Below are positions 24,781 through 33,600 of a stretch of DNA of 64,000 bases, piece after piece. The position numbers and the translations under genes are program-made. Source of the DNA: Deltaproteobacteria bacterium (GTDB taxonomy: Bacteria; Desulfobacterota; GWC2-55-46); NCBI GenBank assembly GCA_016234935.1, contig JACRNL010000006.1:1-64000 (forward strand), written 5' to 3'. A model generated the notes under the pieces. The model was not told where the DNA came from and made no database searches. It was given only the letters and a program-made list of their open reading frames with translations. Positions within the stretch are counted from its first letter, which is position 1, and every line of letters starts with the position of its first letter.

Positions 24781-24924
24781 CTTAAAAACCCTCTTCCTGC
24801 GTTCTCATTACTTTAAACACCTTAAAAAACCCTCTTCCTGCGCTCTCATTACTTTAAACACCTTAAAAACCCCTCTTCCTGCGCTCTCATTACTTTAAAA
24901 CCCCTTAAAAACCCTCTTCCTGCG
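24781..24924. repeat. Tandem repeat of the yjbQ 3' end, about 41 bp x 3.5
   Basis: Copies begin at 24781, 24821, 24862 and 24904, with periods of 40, 41 and 42 bases. The last copy, read on the minus strand, is the end of yjbQ: codons for AQEEGF and its TAA stop. The other copies downstream of the gene repeat these codons, the stop and about 20 bases of flank with few changes. It looks like slippage or duplication of a gene end. Confidence 0.85.
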
Positions 24925-25336
24925 CCCCCATGACCTTCACGGAAATGAGCCTTGCGCGCGGGCCGTCGAAGTCCGAGAAATATATGGCCTGCCACTGGCC
25001 AAGGGAGAGCCTGCCCTTTGTCACCGGTATGGTGACCGAATGGCCGACGATGAGCGATTTAAGATGCGCATCCGCGTTCCTGCCGTATTCACCCTTGTTG
25101 TGGCGGTAGGCAGGCTTGTTCGGCACGAGTTCCGTCAGGAGGTCGTGCAGGTCTTCGCCGAGGTTGCGGTCGGCGTTGTTCAGGTGCACGCTCGCCGTGG
25201 TATGTCCGGTTGAAACCAGCGCCATTCCGTCGTAGACGCCGCTTTCAAGGACAACCGCCTCCACCTGCGGGGAGATATTGACCTCCTCGGTCTTCCCCGT
25301 GGTCTTGATCCTCACTACGCTGGTAAAAACCTTCAC
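24905..25336 (-). CDS. YjbQ/UPF0047 family protein
   Basis: A 143-residue homohexameric-type protein of the UPF0047 family, some members of which are annotated as secondary thiamine-phosphate synthases. Conserved phrases are ALVSTGHTTASVHLNNAD, NADAHLKSLIVGHSVTIPV and LSLGQWQAIYFSDFDGPR. The gene ends in a tandem array of its own last codons, the C-terminal EEGF being the repeated part. It is followed by a DUF2007-type gene downstream of another spacer, and its true role is unknown. Confidence 0.9.
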   Translation of the reverse strand: MKVFTSVVRIKTTGKTEEVNISPQVEAVVLESGVYDGMALVSTGHTTASVHLNNADRNLGEDLHDLLTELVPNKPAYRHNKGEYGRNADAHLKSLIVGHSVTIPVTKGRLSLGQWQAIYFSDFDGPRARLISVKVMGAQEEGF

Positions 25337-25421
25337 GTTTGCCTCCTGTTTTCAACAGCCTGTCTTTATGGCTTCTTCAGGCGGTTACGCCTGTTTTAAT
25401 GATCTGCTTAATCGGCAAGCC

Positions 25422-25685
25422 TCAAACCGCCGCGAACCTGCCCTCTTTCGAGATAACGCCGTTCCTGATGGCGTTGTTGATTATCTTTCTCGCGGAGTCG
25501 GCCTTGTCCTCTTCGACAAGTATTATCTTTTCGGGCATATCAACCGGGTCGACTGAAAAACGGAGCATACCGAAGGTGCGTATGGAGCAGTGTATATTGC
25601 GGTCTTCCATAAGCGTTTCAATAACGCTCGCGTCGAATTCACAATGCGCGCTGTATACCTCTACGAAATTTATCCTCGTTGCCAT
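25422..25685 (-). CDS. DUF2007-like putative signal-transducing protein
   Basis: An 87-residue protein beginning MATRINFVEVYSAHCEFDAS, with the DUF2007 pattern: a beta strand, then a helix with VIETLMEDRNIHC, then a second ferredoxin-like half with IILVEEDKADSARKII. The start at 25685 has GGAAAGGCGG upstream; a longer frame to 25823 adds unrelated sequence. The family is named as a putative signal-transducing protein but has no proven function. It probably forms a transcription unit with yjbQ downstream. Confidence 0.75.
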   Translation of the reverse strand: MATRINFVEVYSAHCEFDASVIETLMEDRNIHCSIRTFGMLRFSVDPVDMPEKIILVEEDKADSARKIINNAIRNGVISKEGRFAAV

Positions 25686-25883
25686 CAAGACCGCCTTTCC
25701 GTATAGAAACCTTTTAAGTATATTGAATCGGCAAGGCTTTGTCAATAATTGTAAGAAGGGGATGCGTGGGTGGGCTTCGCCGCTCAGCGGCACATCCGCG
25801 CCGGCTGACATACAGTTTGACAAACGCGCCGTTATTTATTAAAACCATCCCACCGGCAAGAATATATAATTGAGGGCATTCCT

Positions 25884-26390
25884 GTGCTTACCCTGCATGA
25901 TGAGATATTTGAATTTCTGGTTGGGCTTCATAAAAGCGACAAGAATTTTCTTTTCGTGCCGCGCAGAACCAATTACCGCAGCAGGCTGTACAAGGGTTTT
26001 TGGTTTTTGGGCAATGAAGACTACCTGAAGGTCTCGTTCTGGAACGGCATTGACCCGAAGGAAAAATTTCACAACATCGGCTTCGTGGTCATTGCCAACG
26101 GCAGTTCATATATAGAGATATGCGCCGAGGACGACGCGGAAAAGGTGGATTTTCTGTATATGCTTGTCGAACAATTAGGGGATTTCGAAAAGGACGGAAA
26201 AAAGAACACTTGGCACAGACACTATTCAGGCAAAAATTACATGGCTAATCTGAAAAATTTTATTGAACAGGAAAAATCCGTCATCGACGCCCTCATAAAA
26301 GAGCATAAACCCAAAGGCATCACCCTGCCCGATAAGACCATCATAGAAGATATCGAGCGCGTGATAAGGCTGAGGAAGGTGCAGAAGTAG
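25884..26390 (+). CDS. Orphan protein, possibly the N-terminal part of an AAA/McrB-like defence protein
   Basis: A 168-residue soluble protein, more AT-rich than its neighbours. It begins with a GTG start (LTLHDEIFEFLVGLHKSD). The phrases NFLFVPRRTNYRSRLYKG and LKVSFWNGIDPKEKFHNIGF resemble, from memory, N-terminal segments of some AAA-ATPase restriction-type proteins, but no ATPase follows. It could be a stand-alone domain or a remnant. A family D repeat lies 75 bases downstream. Function unassigned. Confidence 0.6.
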   Translation: MLTLHDEIFEFLVGLHKSDKNFLFVPRRTNYRSRLYKGFWFLGNEDYLKVSFWNGIDPKEKFHNIGFVVIANGSSYIEICAEDDAEKVDFLYMLVEQLGDFEKDGKKNTWHRHYSGKNYMANLKNFIEQEKSVIDALIKEHKPKGITLPDKTIIEDIERVIRLRKVQK

Positions 26391-26465
26391 ATTGAATTCA
26401 TAACTACTATTTTTTCTCGCGTTGGCAGGTTCCGTAACAATCTTCTATCACTACCCTCCACACAC

Positions 26466-26574
26466 AGGCTGCTCAAGAAGCCCCAGATGCAAGGCGACAA
26501 GGCGTAGTTTTGGGTACGCCGTTCGTTCCGAACAACGAAGACAACGCAGTAGATGGGGCGTTTGAGACAGCCTG
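26466..26574. repeat. Family D dispersed element, copy 2, flush with the phoU stop
   Basis: Begins GGCTGCTCAAGAAGCCCCAG and ends GGGGCGTTTGAGACAGCCTG, with the core GATGCAAGGCGACAAGGCGT between. The right end stops at 26574, and the next three bases are the TGA stop of phoU on the minus strand. Confidence 0.85.
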
Positions 26575-27240
26575 TCAGTACTTCGAAACGTTCATCTCTT
26601 CCATCTTGCCGGTGACCATGTAGACTACCCTTTCGGCTATGTTTGTCACGCGATCGGCGGTGCGTTCGAGGTTGTGGGCTGCCCAGATCAGGTAAGTCGC
26701 GTCTTTTATTATCTTTGGGTCGTCAACCATCATCAGGACAAGCTCGTTATATATGGCGTCGTAGAGGGCGTCTACTTCGTCGTCTTCGTTGCAGATGCTG
26801 CGCGCCGTCTCGGCGTCGCGCTCGATGAAGGCGGCCATACACCTTTTAAGCATGGAATCGCCCTTTGCCGCCATAACCGGCAGGTCAATAAGAGGCTTGA
26901 CGAGCGGGGCGTCGCCGATGGAGATGCTTATCTTCGCGATGCCTTCGGCATGGTCGCCTATCCTCTCAAGGTCGGTTATGATGTTTATTATCGCCGTAAG
27001 TATGCGCAGGTCAACCGCCATGGGCTGCTGAGTGGCTATCAGCTGGATGCACTTTTCCTCTATGGCGAAACGCTTTCTGTTTATGTGAATGTCGTTCCTG
27101 ACTACCCTCTGGGACGCGGCGACGTCTCTTTTTGCAAGGGCGGCCATTGCGTCGTTCAAAGCAACGCTCACCAAGGACGCCATCTGCATGAGGTCGTTTT
27201 CTACGTCCGTTAATGCCTTATGAAATGCCTCGCGTGTCAT
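26575..27240 (-). CDS. phoU: Phosphate signalling regulator PhoU
   Basis: A 221-residue two-bundle helical protein that links Pst transporter activity to the Pho two-component system. It has duplicated motifs, with E/D-rich metal sites such as DLERIGDHAEGIAKI and NLERTADRVTNIAERVVYM. The ATG at 27240 has GGGAGG seven bases upstream. It is separated from pstB by a 224-base gap filled with a family D repeat, so it may be less tightly coupled to the operon than usual. No phoB or phoR is in the window. Confidence 0.95.
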   Translation of the reverse strand: MTREAFHKALTDVENDLMQMASLVSVALNDAMAALAKRDVAASQRVVRNDIHINRKRFAIEEKCIQLIATQQPMAVDLRILTAIINIITDLERIGDHAEGIAKISISIGDAPLVKPLIDLPVMAAKGDSMLKRCMAAFIERDAETARSICNEDDEVDALYDAIYNELVLMMVDDPKIIKDATYLIWAAHNLERTADRVTNIAERVVYMVTGKMEEMNVSKY

Positions 27241-27288
27241 TTATCCTCCCTGAATACGGCTATTCTTAAAAAAGTCCAACATCCCAAA

Positions 27289-27464
27289 CAGGCCGCTGAA
27301 AAAGCCCCGGCTACTATGCGGCGAGGAGCGAGGAAGCGTAATTTTCTTGCCTGTCATCCCCGAATGCCTTTATCGGGGATATATGGTTAAAACCAGATTC
27401 CCGATTAAAACATCGGGAATGACAAAATGGGGCAGATGGGGCGCTTGAGGCGGCCTGCGGCCTG
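27289..27464. repeat. Family D dispersed element, copy 3, with a nested insertion, flush with the pstB stop
   Basis: Outer parts GGCCGCTGAAAAAGCCCC and ATGGGGCGCTTGAGGCGGCC match family D. The middle (about 27350-27428) is a different repeat with hairpins built on CATCCCCGA...TCGGGGAT and TTCCCGAT...ATCGGGAATGACA, and replaces part of the core. The right end directly meets the TGA of pstB at 27465-27467. Confidence 0.75.
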
Positions 27465-28235
27465 TCAGCCGAACCTTCCGGTTATATAATTCTCAGTCAT
27501 CTTGTTCGACGGCGCGGTGAATATCTTCTGAGTCCTGTCGAACTCAAGCGTCTCGCCCATCATGAAAAAGTCGGTGTACTCCGACACCCTCGCGGCCTGC
27601 TGCATGTTGTGCGTGACTATGACGACCGTGTAGGACTTCTTCAGGTCCGTCATAAGGTCTTCTATCTTTGCCGTTGCCATCGGGTCAAGGGCAGAGCACG
27701 GCTCGTCCATCAAAATGACCTCCGGCTCGACGGCCACGGCCCTTGCTATGCAAAGCCTCTGCTGCTGGCCGCCGGAGAGCGACAGGGCGGATTCATTCAG
27801 TCTGTCTTTTATCTCGTCCCAAAGCGCGCTGTCCCTGAGTGCCTTTTCCACGCGCGCGGAAAGCTCGGCCCTGTTTTTTATGCCGTTCAGCTTCAGCCCG
27901 AAGGCGATGTTGTCGAATACGGACATGGGAAAGGGCGTGGGCTTTTGAAAGACCATGCCTACCTTGCTTCTTAATTTTATCAGGTCTATGTCCTTTTCCA
28001 AAATGTTTTTTCCGTCAAGGACTATCTCGCCCTCATAACGGCTCTCCGGATACAGGTCATGCATCCTGTTAAGGCATCTTAGAAAGGTGGTCTTGCCGCA
28101 GCCCGAAGGCCCGATGAGCGCGGTGACCTCGTTCTCCTTGATGTCGAGGTTTATGTTCCTGAGCGCCTGCTTCGCGCCGTAGAAGAAGCTGAGGCCGGAG
28201 ATTATTATCTTGTTCTTTTCATGGTTGTTGTTCAT
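27465..28235 (-). CDS. pstB: Phosphate ABC transporter ATP-binding protein
   Basis: The ATPase of the high-affinity phosphate importer, 256 residues. Walker A is [11 protein letters not shown], the signature [14 protein letters not shown] and Walker [14 protein letters not shown]. The ATG at 28235 overlaps the pstA stop (ATGA); a longer frame reaching back into pstA is rejected. PstA and PstC lie directly upstream on the same strand. Confidence 0.97.
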   Translation of the reverse strand: MNNNHEKNKIIISGLSFFYGAKQALRNINLDIKENEVTALIGPSGCGKTTFLRCLNRMHDLYPESRYEGEIVLDGKNILEKDIDLIKLRSKVGMVFQKPTPFPMSVFDNIAFGLKLNGIKNRAELSARVEKALRDSALWDEIKDRLNESALSLSGGQQQRLCIARAVAVEPEVILMDEPCSALDPMATAKIEDLMTDLKKSYTVVIVTHNMQQAARVSEYTDFFMMGETLEFDRTQKIFTAPSNKMTENYITGRFG

Positions 28236-29098
28236 TGTTGGGTCCTGCCCCTTACTATGAGCCTTGAGATTATGGTTATAGACAGGACGAGCACGGTGAT
28301 GAGAAGCGCCGCGCCCCATGCCTTTTGGTGCCAGTCCTCGTAAGGCCCCATCGCGTAGTTGAAGATGGAAACCGTAAGCGTGGCGGTAGGCTCGGTGAGC
28401 TTGAAGTTCCAGAAGGAGTTATTGAACGACGTAAAGAGGAGCGGCGCGGTCTCGCCTGAAACGCGCGCCACCGCGAGCATGACGCCGGTTATGATGCCCC
28501 TTAACGCCCCCCTGTATACGATGTGCACCGTGACCTTCCAGTGCGGCGCGCCAAGGGCCAGGGCCGCCTCCCTCGTCGAGTCCGGCACGAGCTTTAACAT
28601 CTCTTCGGCCGTCCTCACCACTACCGGCAGCATTATGATGGCCAGCGAGACGGCCCCGGCGATGGCCGAAAACCCCTTAAAGGGCTTAACGAGTATGGCG
28701 TAGACAAAGACGCCGACGACGATGGACGGCGCGCTGACAAGTATATCAGACAAAAACCTTACCGCAAAAGCGAACCTGCTCTTCCTGCCGTATTCTGAAA
28801 GATATGTCCCGGCAAGGATGCCCGACGGAACGCCTATGACGGTGGCAATGACCGTTATCATAAGCGTGCCGAGAAGGGCATTTGCAAGCCCGCCCCCTTC
28901 CACCCCCGGAGGAGACGGCAGCTCCGTGAAAAATGCCGCGTTAATCGCCGGAAAGCCGGAGACGACGACGTCCTTCAATATCCAGAACAGGAAGAATATC
29001 CCGAAGAGCGCCGAGAGCAGCGACGCGCCGAGGGCCGCGAAGTTAACGGCCCTTCTCGCAGAGTAATGAAAATTGCATTTTTTGTTATCGGAATTCAT
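28232..29098 (-). CDS. pstA: Phosphate ABC transporter permease PstA
   Basis: A 288-residue inner-membrane permease with about six helices. The EAA-type loop is [20 protein letters not shown], which contacts PstB. It overlaps pstC by four bases and pstB by four bases, so the three are translated together. Length and topology are normal. Confidence 0.95.
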   Translation of the reverse strand: MNSDNKKCNFHYSARRAVNFAALGASLLSALFGIFFLFWILKDVVVSGFPAINAAFFTELPSPPGVEGGGLANALLGTLMITVIATVIGVPSGILAGTYLSEYGRKSRFAFAVRFLSDILVSAPSIVVGVFVYAILVKPFKGFSAIAGAVSLAIIMLPVVVRTAEEMLKLVPDSTREAALALGAPHWKVTVHIVYRGALRGIITGVMLAVARVSGETAPLLFTSFNNSFWNFKLTEPTATLTVSIFNYAMGPYEDWHQKAWGAALLITVLVLSITIISRLIVRGRTQQ

Positions 29099-30036
29099 CC
29101 GATCCTCTCCCCTTTATATGAAAAGCGCGAAATCATGAGCTTGGCAAGGGCCAGCGCCACGAAGGTGATGAAGAAGAGCAGCAGGCCGAGTTCCACGAGG
29201 CCGGAGAGGTAGATGTCCTCCACCGCCTCGGTAAACTCGTTGGCGAGGGTCGCCGAGATAGTCGTCGCCGGGTCTATAAGCGACGCGCTGATGGAATGCG
29301 AATTGCCTATGACGAAGGTCACGGCCATCGTCTCGCCGAGCGCCCTTCCAAGGCCGAGTATGACCGCCCCGAGTATGCCGGACCTGGCGAAGGGGATGAC
29401 GATGTTTTTTATGACCTCCCACTTCGTAGCCCCCATGCCGTAGCCCGACTCCTTCAGCATGGGCGGCACCATCAGGAAGATGTCCCTCGTGACGGACGAG
29501 ATGAACGGTATTATCATGATGGCAAGGATAAAGCCCGCCGGAAGCATGCCTATGCCGAGCGGCGTTCCCCTGAATAACGGCAGAAAGCCGAGATACCGTA
29601 TCAGGAGCGGCTCCACATGCTCCGCCAAAAACGGCGCGAAGACGAAAAGACCCCACATGCCGTAGATGATGCTCGGTATGGACGCTAAAAGTTCTATCGC
29701 GGTGCCGACAGGGACGCGCAGTCTCTTGGGGGCCATCTCCGTCAGGAAGACCGCTATGCCGAGGCTCACAGGCACGGCTATTACGATGGCTATGATTGAA
29801 GAGACAACCGTGCCGTAAACCGCCGACAGCGCGCCGAAGCGCTGCTGCACCGGATCCCATTCATTCGTGTAAAGAAAGCCAAGCCCGAACTGCCGTATGG
29901 CGGGCATGGACTCCTTCAAAAGGATGATGAAGATAAAGACCATCAAAAGGACGACAAGGAGCGCGAAAAAGAATGTGACGCCCTTGAAGAGGGCGTCATC
30001 GAAACGCGCCGATTTATGTCTGCCGGAAAATTCCAT
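29095..30036 (-). CDS. pstC: Phosphate ABC transporter permease PstC
   Basis: A 313-residue inner-membrane permease paired with PstA. The coupling loop is MLKESGYGMGATKWEVIKNI; six helices are predictable, with the conserved ELLASIPSIIYGMWGLFV segment. Its ATG at 30036 lacks a Shine-Dalgarno sequence, and a 168-base spacer with a decayed repeat separates it from pstS. Confidence 0.95.
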   Translation of the reverse strand: MEFSGRHKSARFDDALFKGVTFFFALLVVLLMVFIFIILLKESMPAIRQFGLGFLYTNEWDPVQQRFGALSAVYGTVVSSIIAIVIAVPVSLGIAVFLTEMAPKRLRVPVGTAIELLASIPSIIYGMWGLFVFAPFLAEHVEPLLIRYLGFLPLFRGTPLGIGMLPAGFILAIMIIPFISSVTRDIFLMVPPMLKESGYGMGATKWEVIKNIVIPFARSGILGAVILGLGRALGETMAVTFVIGNSHSISASLIDPATTISATLANEFTEAVEDIYLSGLVELGLLLFFITFVALALAKLMISRFSYKGERIG

Positions 30037-30120
30037 TTATCAGTCGATTATTGCAGACGGCCCCCTGAGATTGGATAAATCAACCGCCTCGCCCGTTGAA
30101 TTACAGTTCCCGCGCCTGCC

Positions 30121-30178
30121 CTTTGAAAGGGTTCAACCCTCGCGTGCTTAAAGCGGGGGCCGGAGCGTTGGAACGATA
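30121..30178. repeat. Decayed family A palindrome plus family E unit between pstS and pstC
   Basis: CTTTGAAAGGGTTCAACCCT is a weakened family A core. It is followed by GGAGCGTTGGAACGATAAA, matching the family E hairpin at 21.85 kb. It lies in the pstS-pstC intergenic space and could lower read-through, raising pstS relative to the membrane genes. Confidence 0.5.
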
Positions 30179-30204
30179 AACTGCTTACGTCTAAAGACCG
30201 GTCC

Positions 30205-31248
30205 TTACATCTTCCAAAGCGGCTTGCCGCCGCATTTTATCTCTTTTGCCCAGCTCTCTTCCATTATATCATAGACGTTTTTCGGGATGGCCACGTAGTC
30301 CAGCGCCCTGGCCGAGGCAGCCCCATTCTTATACGACCAGTCGAAAAAATCAAGCACGGACTTGGCGCTGACGCAATCGTCCGGGTTTTTATAGACGAGG
30401 ATAAAGGTCGCGCCCGCAATGGGCCAGGCGTCCTTGCCTGGCTGGTCTGTAAGTATCACGGAAAAGCCGGGGGTGCCCTTCCAGTCCGCGCCCTGGCCAG
30501 CGGCGGCAAAGCTCGCGGCCGTCGGCTCGATGAACTTCTTGCCCCTGTTCTCAAGCTTGACGTGCACGAGCTTGTTTTGCAGGGCATACGCGAATTCTAC
30601 GTAGCCTATGGTGTTTGGCATCCTCTTGACGTATGTGGCCACGCCCTCGTTGCCTTTGCCGCCCACGCCCGCGGGCCAGCTTACCGATGTGCCGAAGCCG
30701 GCCTTTTTCTCCCATCCTTTGCTGACTTTGGCGAGGTAGTTCGTGAATATCCACGTCGTGCCGCTTCCGTCGGAACGGTGCACGACGGTTATCGCCTCAT
30801 CCGGCAGGCCGAGGCCGGGGTTTATCTCCGCTATCCTCTTGTCATTCCACCTTGTTATCTCTCCGAGATATATCCCCGCAAGCGCCGAAGGGGTCAGCTT
30901 CAACTGCCCCGCGGTTACCCCTTTTATATTCACCACAGGCACGACGCCGCCTATGGCCATGGGGAACTGAATGAGGCCGTATTCCGCAAGTTCCCTGGCG
31001 GTAAGGGGCGCGTCTGACGCGCCGAAGTCAACTGTCTTGGACCTTATCTGCTTTATGCCGCCGCCGCTCCCTATGGACTGGTAGTTGAGCTTCAGGCCGG
31101 TGGTTTTCGCGTAATCGAACGACCACCTCGCGTAGAGCGGATACGGGAACGTCGCGCCTGCGCCGTTTATAACGGCGGCGGACGCGCCGCAGACAATGCC
31201 TGCCGTTAAAAAAAGCGCTATCGTAAAAACGGCAATCAGTCTTCTCAT
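30205..31248 (-). CDS. pstS: Phosphate ABC transporter periplasmic binding protein
   Basis: A 347-residue periplasmic phosphate receptor. The signal peptide spans about residues 1-24 (MRRLIAVFTIALFLTAG). The mature start is GAGATFPYPLYARW; the phosphate-site phrases VDFGASDAPL and HRSDGSGTTWIFTNYL are clear. The start at 31248 has AGGAGA upstream. The leader holds a 9-bp hairpin. A weak PhoB-like half site (GTGTCAT) appears about 120 bases upstream, but a full Pho box is not convincing. Confidence 0.96.
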   Translation of the reverse strand: MRRLIAVFTIALFLTAGIVCGASAAVINGAGATFPYPLYARWSFDYAKTTGLKLNYQSIGSGGGIKQIRSKTVDFGASDAPLTARELAEYGLIQFPMAIGGVVPVVNIKGVTAGQLKLTPSALAGIYLGEITRWNDKRIAEINPGLGLPDEAITVVHRSDGSGTTWIFTNYLAKVSKGWEKKAGFGTSVSWPAGVGGKGNEGVATYVKRMPNTIGYVEFAYALQNKLVHVKLENRGKKFIEPTAASFAAAGQGADWKGTPGFSVILTDQPGKDAWPIAGATFILVYKNPDDCVSAKSVLDFFDWSYKNGAASARALDYVAIPKNVYDIMEESWAKEIKCGGKPLWKM

Positions 31249-31266
31249 TTTTTTTCTCCTCTGTTC

Positions 31267-31290
31267 GTCATGCCGCCAAATCGGCATGAC
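31267..31290 (-). promoter_or_regulatory. Hairpin in the pstS leader
   Basis: Perfect arms GTCATGCCG / CGGCATGAC with a six-base loop, ending 18 bases before the pstS ATG. It leaves the AGGAGA ribosome-binding site free, so a role in mRNA stability is more likely than translational blocking. Confidence 0.35.
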
Positions 31291-31395
31291 CTGTTTGTTT
31301 TTTATTTTTTCCTGACATATCATAGTCTGCCATTGTTACAGTATTATGCCAACGGGGTTAAGATCATATGACACGGGATTGTCATTAAATATGAA

Positions 31396-31430
31396 TTGAC
31401 ACAAATTCGGCCCTTCGGGTAGGATATAAT
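31396..31430 (+). promoter_or_regulatory. Promoter for hemL
   Basis: TTGACA at 31396-31401 lies 18 bases before TAGGAT (31420-31425), which overlaps a perfect TATAAT at 31425-31430. Either may serve as the -10 element. The hemL start is about 40 bases further on. Confidence 0.5.
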
Positions 31431-31469
31431 GGTGTTTATCAGAATCAAACTCATAAAGGAGTCTCCCAT

Positions 31470-32783
31470 ATGCCGGCAAAGACTGCGCAGAAAAAAGCTG
31501 TGACGACGCGAAAATCAGCGGCGCTTCTGAAAAGGGCGGTAAAACTCTTTCCGGGCGGCGTCAACAGCCCTGTGCGCGCATTCAAGGCGGTCGGCGGCAA
31601 GCCACTTTTCATAGAAAGGGCCAAAGGCTCGAAGATATTCGACGCGGACGGCAACTCTTACATTGACTACATAGGCTCATGGGGGCCGATGATACTCGGC
31701 CACGCGCACCCGAAGGTCACCGCCGCCCTTAAAAAGGCCCTGGACAAAGGCACAAGCTACGGCGCGTCGACCTCCCTTGAAATAACCCTTGCCGAAATGG
31801 TCATAGACGCATTCCCCTCGATGGACATGGCCAGGTTCGTAAGCTCCGGCACGGAGGCAACGATGAGCGCCATAAGGCTCGCCCGCGCATACACCGGCAG
31901 GGACAGGATAATAAAATTCGAGGGCTGCTACCACGGCCACGCGGACAGCCTCCTTGTGAAGGCCGGAAGCGGCGCCGCCACCTTCGGCGTGCAGGACAGT
32001 CCCGGCGTGCCGTCTACGCTCGCGCAAAGCACCCTGAACGCGGTCTACAACGACCTTGAGTCCGTAAAAAGCCTCTTTGAGAGCAACCCTGACGGAGTAG
32101 CCTGCGTCATCGTCGAGGGCGCGCCCGGCAACATGGGCGTGGTGCTCCCGAAAGAGGGCTTCATGCATGGACTGAGGAGCCTCAGCACCCAATACGGCGC
32201 GCTGCTCATCATAGACGAAGTCATGAGCGGCTTTCGCCTCTGCTACGGCGGGGCGCAGAAGATATACAAGGTCACGCCCGACCTCACCTGCCTCGGCAAG
32301 GTCATCGGCGGCGGCCTGCCCGTGGGCGCCTTCGGCGGAAGACGGGAGATAATGGAGATGCTCTCGCCCTCCGGCCCGGTCTATCAGGCAGGGACGCTGT
32401 CAGGCAACCCCGTAGCCATGACCGCGGGCATTGAGACGCTAAAGCTCCTCAAGGCGAAGGGCGCCTATGAAAAGCTCTACAAGACCACCGACACGCTCTA
32501 CAAGGGCATTCCCGGCATCGCCAAAAAGCACGGCGTGCCCTGCCAGATAGCCGTGGCCGGGTCGATGTTCACGGTCTTTTTTTCAGACAGGGTCGTTCAC
32601 AACTACAACGACGCGAAAAAGTGCGACCTCGCGGCCTTTTCGAAATACTTCACGCGGATGCTCGCAAACGGCATCTATCTGCCGCCATCCCAGTTCGAGG
32701 CCGTTTTCGTAAGCCTGGCCCACACGAAAGATGACGTCGCAAAGACGCTTGAGGCGGTTGACAGGAGTTTTAAAGGGCTGTAA
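31470..32783 (+). CDS. hemL: Glutamate-1-semialdehyde 2,1-aminomutase
   Basis: Makes 5-aminolevulinate from glutamate-1-semialdehyde in C5-pathway tetrapyrrole synthesis, using pyridoxal phosphate. It has 437 residues. The cofactor lysine is in [17 protein letters not shown], and the family start [17 protein letters not shown] is clear. AAAGGAG lies nine bases before the ATG. A short basic N-terminal extension ([16 protein letters not shown]) is slightly longer than usual. HemA is not adjacent. Confidence 0.97.
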   Translation: MPAKTAQKKAVTTRKSAALLKRAVKLFPGGVNSPVRAFKAVGGKPLFIERAKGSKIFDADGNSYIDYIGSWGPMILGHAHPKVTAALKKALDKGTSYGASTSLEITLAEMVIDAFPSMDMARFVSSGTEATMSAIRLARAYTGRDRIIKFEGCYHGHADSLLVKAGSGAATFGVQDSPGVPSTLAQSTLNAVYNDLESVKSLFESNPDGVACVIVEGAPGNMGVVLPKEGFMHGLRSLSTQYGALLIIDEVMSGFRLCYGGAQKIYKVTPDLTCLGKVIGGGLPVGAFGGRREIMEMLSPSGPVYQAGTLSGNPVAMTAGIETLKLLKAKGAYEKLYKTTDTLYKGIPGIAKKHGVPCQIAVAGSMFTVFFSDRVVHNYNDAKKCDLAAFSKYFTRMLANGIYLPPSQFEAVFVSLAHTKDDVAKTLEAVDRSFKGL

Positions 32784-32810
32784 GACGATTTACCGTGATA
32801 ACAGGCCGTG

Positions 32811-32839
32811 TTGACAAAAACGGACGCTCGCGCTAATAT
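32811..32839 (+). promoter_or_regulatory. Sigma-70-type promoter for the lipoprotein/caspase operon
   Basis: Perfect TTGACA at 32811-32816, 17-base spacer, TAATAT at 32834-32839. The first gene starts 62 bases downstream. Confidence 0.6.
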
Positions 32840-32901
32840 TTAAAGCAAGACCGAGGGGCTTGGGGAACTTAAGAAGCAACATCTAAAAAGGAGGCCAACA
32901 A

Positions 32902-33600
32902 ATGAAAACTCTGCGTCTAACAGCGGCTTTTCTTGTTTTAGCGGCGCTAACGGGATGCGCAGGCGCGCCGCTTGGGCCCGTGGATATAAGGCCCCAGACT
33001 CCTAACCTGAACATAGAGGCCTCCAAAAAACTGCCGCTTACGCTCGCCGTGGTTGTATCCGAGCCGATGGGGTATACCATCATGTACTACGGCGCCGGGT
33101 ACAAAGAAGGTATGGAAAATGCGAAGAATCTGAAGGGCGGATACTTCAGGGACATGACGTCGGGCTTTCACGACGCCGGATTCTATCTGGAGCGTGAAAT
33201 GTCCAAGGCGGCCTCGGAGACCTTCTCTCAGGCCTTTAATCAGGTGGTGGTCCTGCGCGAACTGCCGCAGCCAGGACAGTACGACGCGGTCGTTCAGTTG
33301 AACATCCCGAAGATAAGCCTGCATGAGCGCGTAAACATAACAGGAGAGTCATGCGACGTAACCACGCAGTGGAGCATGAGCCTTCTGGACGGACAGAACA
33401 GGGAGATACTCGGCAAAAAAGGCGTGTCTCCCGCGCAAAACTTCACATGGAGCATATTCACCCCCGGCCGTGATTTCCTGAACGCAATGGGCCCGATAAT
33501 GTCGAAAACAGTCACCGATATGACAAAAGAATGGGCCGAGACGCTCTACGGCTCCGAGGCGCTGCGCACTCTGACCCCAAAACCCGAAACCAAGCCATGA
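32902..33600 (+). CDS. Outer-envelope lipoprotein, unknown function
   Basis: A 232-residue lipoprotein with lipobox LTGC (lipidated Cys19). The mature part begins AGAPLGPVDIRPQTPNLN. It has a mixed alpha/beta pattern (LTLAVVVSEPMGY, YDAVVQLNIPKISLHERV, WSMSLLDGQNREILGKKG) like other small envelope lipoproteins with a LpoB/CsgG-like fold, but no family is named. AAGGAGG lies upstream of the ATG. It overlaps the caspase-like gene by four bases (ATGA), so the two products probably work together at the outer membrane. Confidence 0.75.
   Translation: MKTLRLTAAFLVLAALTGCAGAPLGPVDIRPQTPNLNIEASKKLPLTLAVVVSEPMGYTIMYYGAGYKEGMENAKNLKGGYFRDMTSGFHDAGFYLEREMSKAASETFSQAFNQVVVLRELPQPGQYDAVVQLNIPKISLHERVNITGESCDVTTQWSMSLLDGQNREILGKKGVSPAQNFTWSIFTPGRDFLNAMGPIMSKTVTDMTKEWAETLYGSEALRTLTPKPETKP

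Noticed and set aside
31321-31400. Pho box upstream of pstS
   Set aside because: Only one half site (GTGTCAT) fits; the second half at 11 bases is poor, so it is not listed as a feature.
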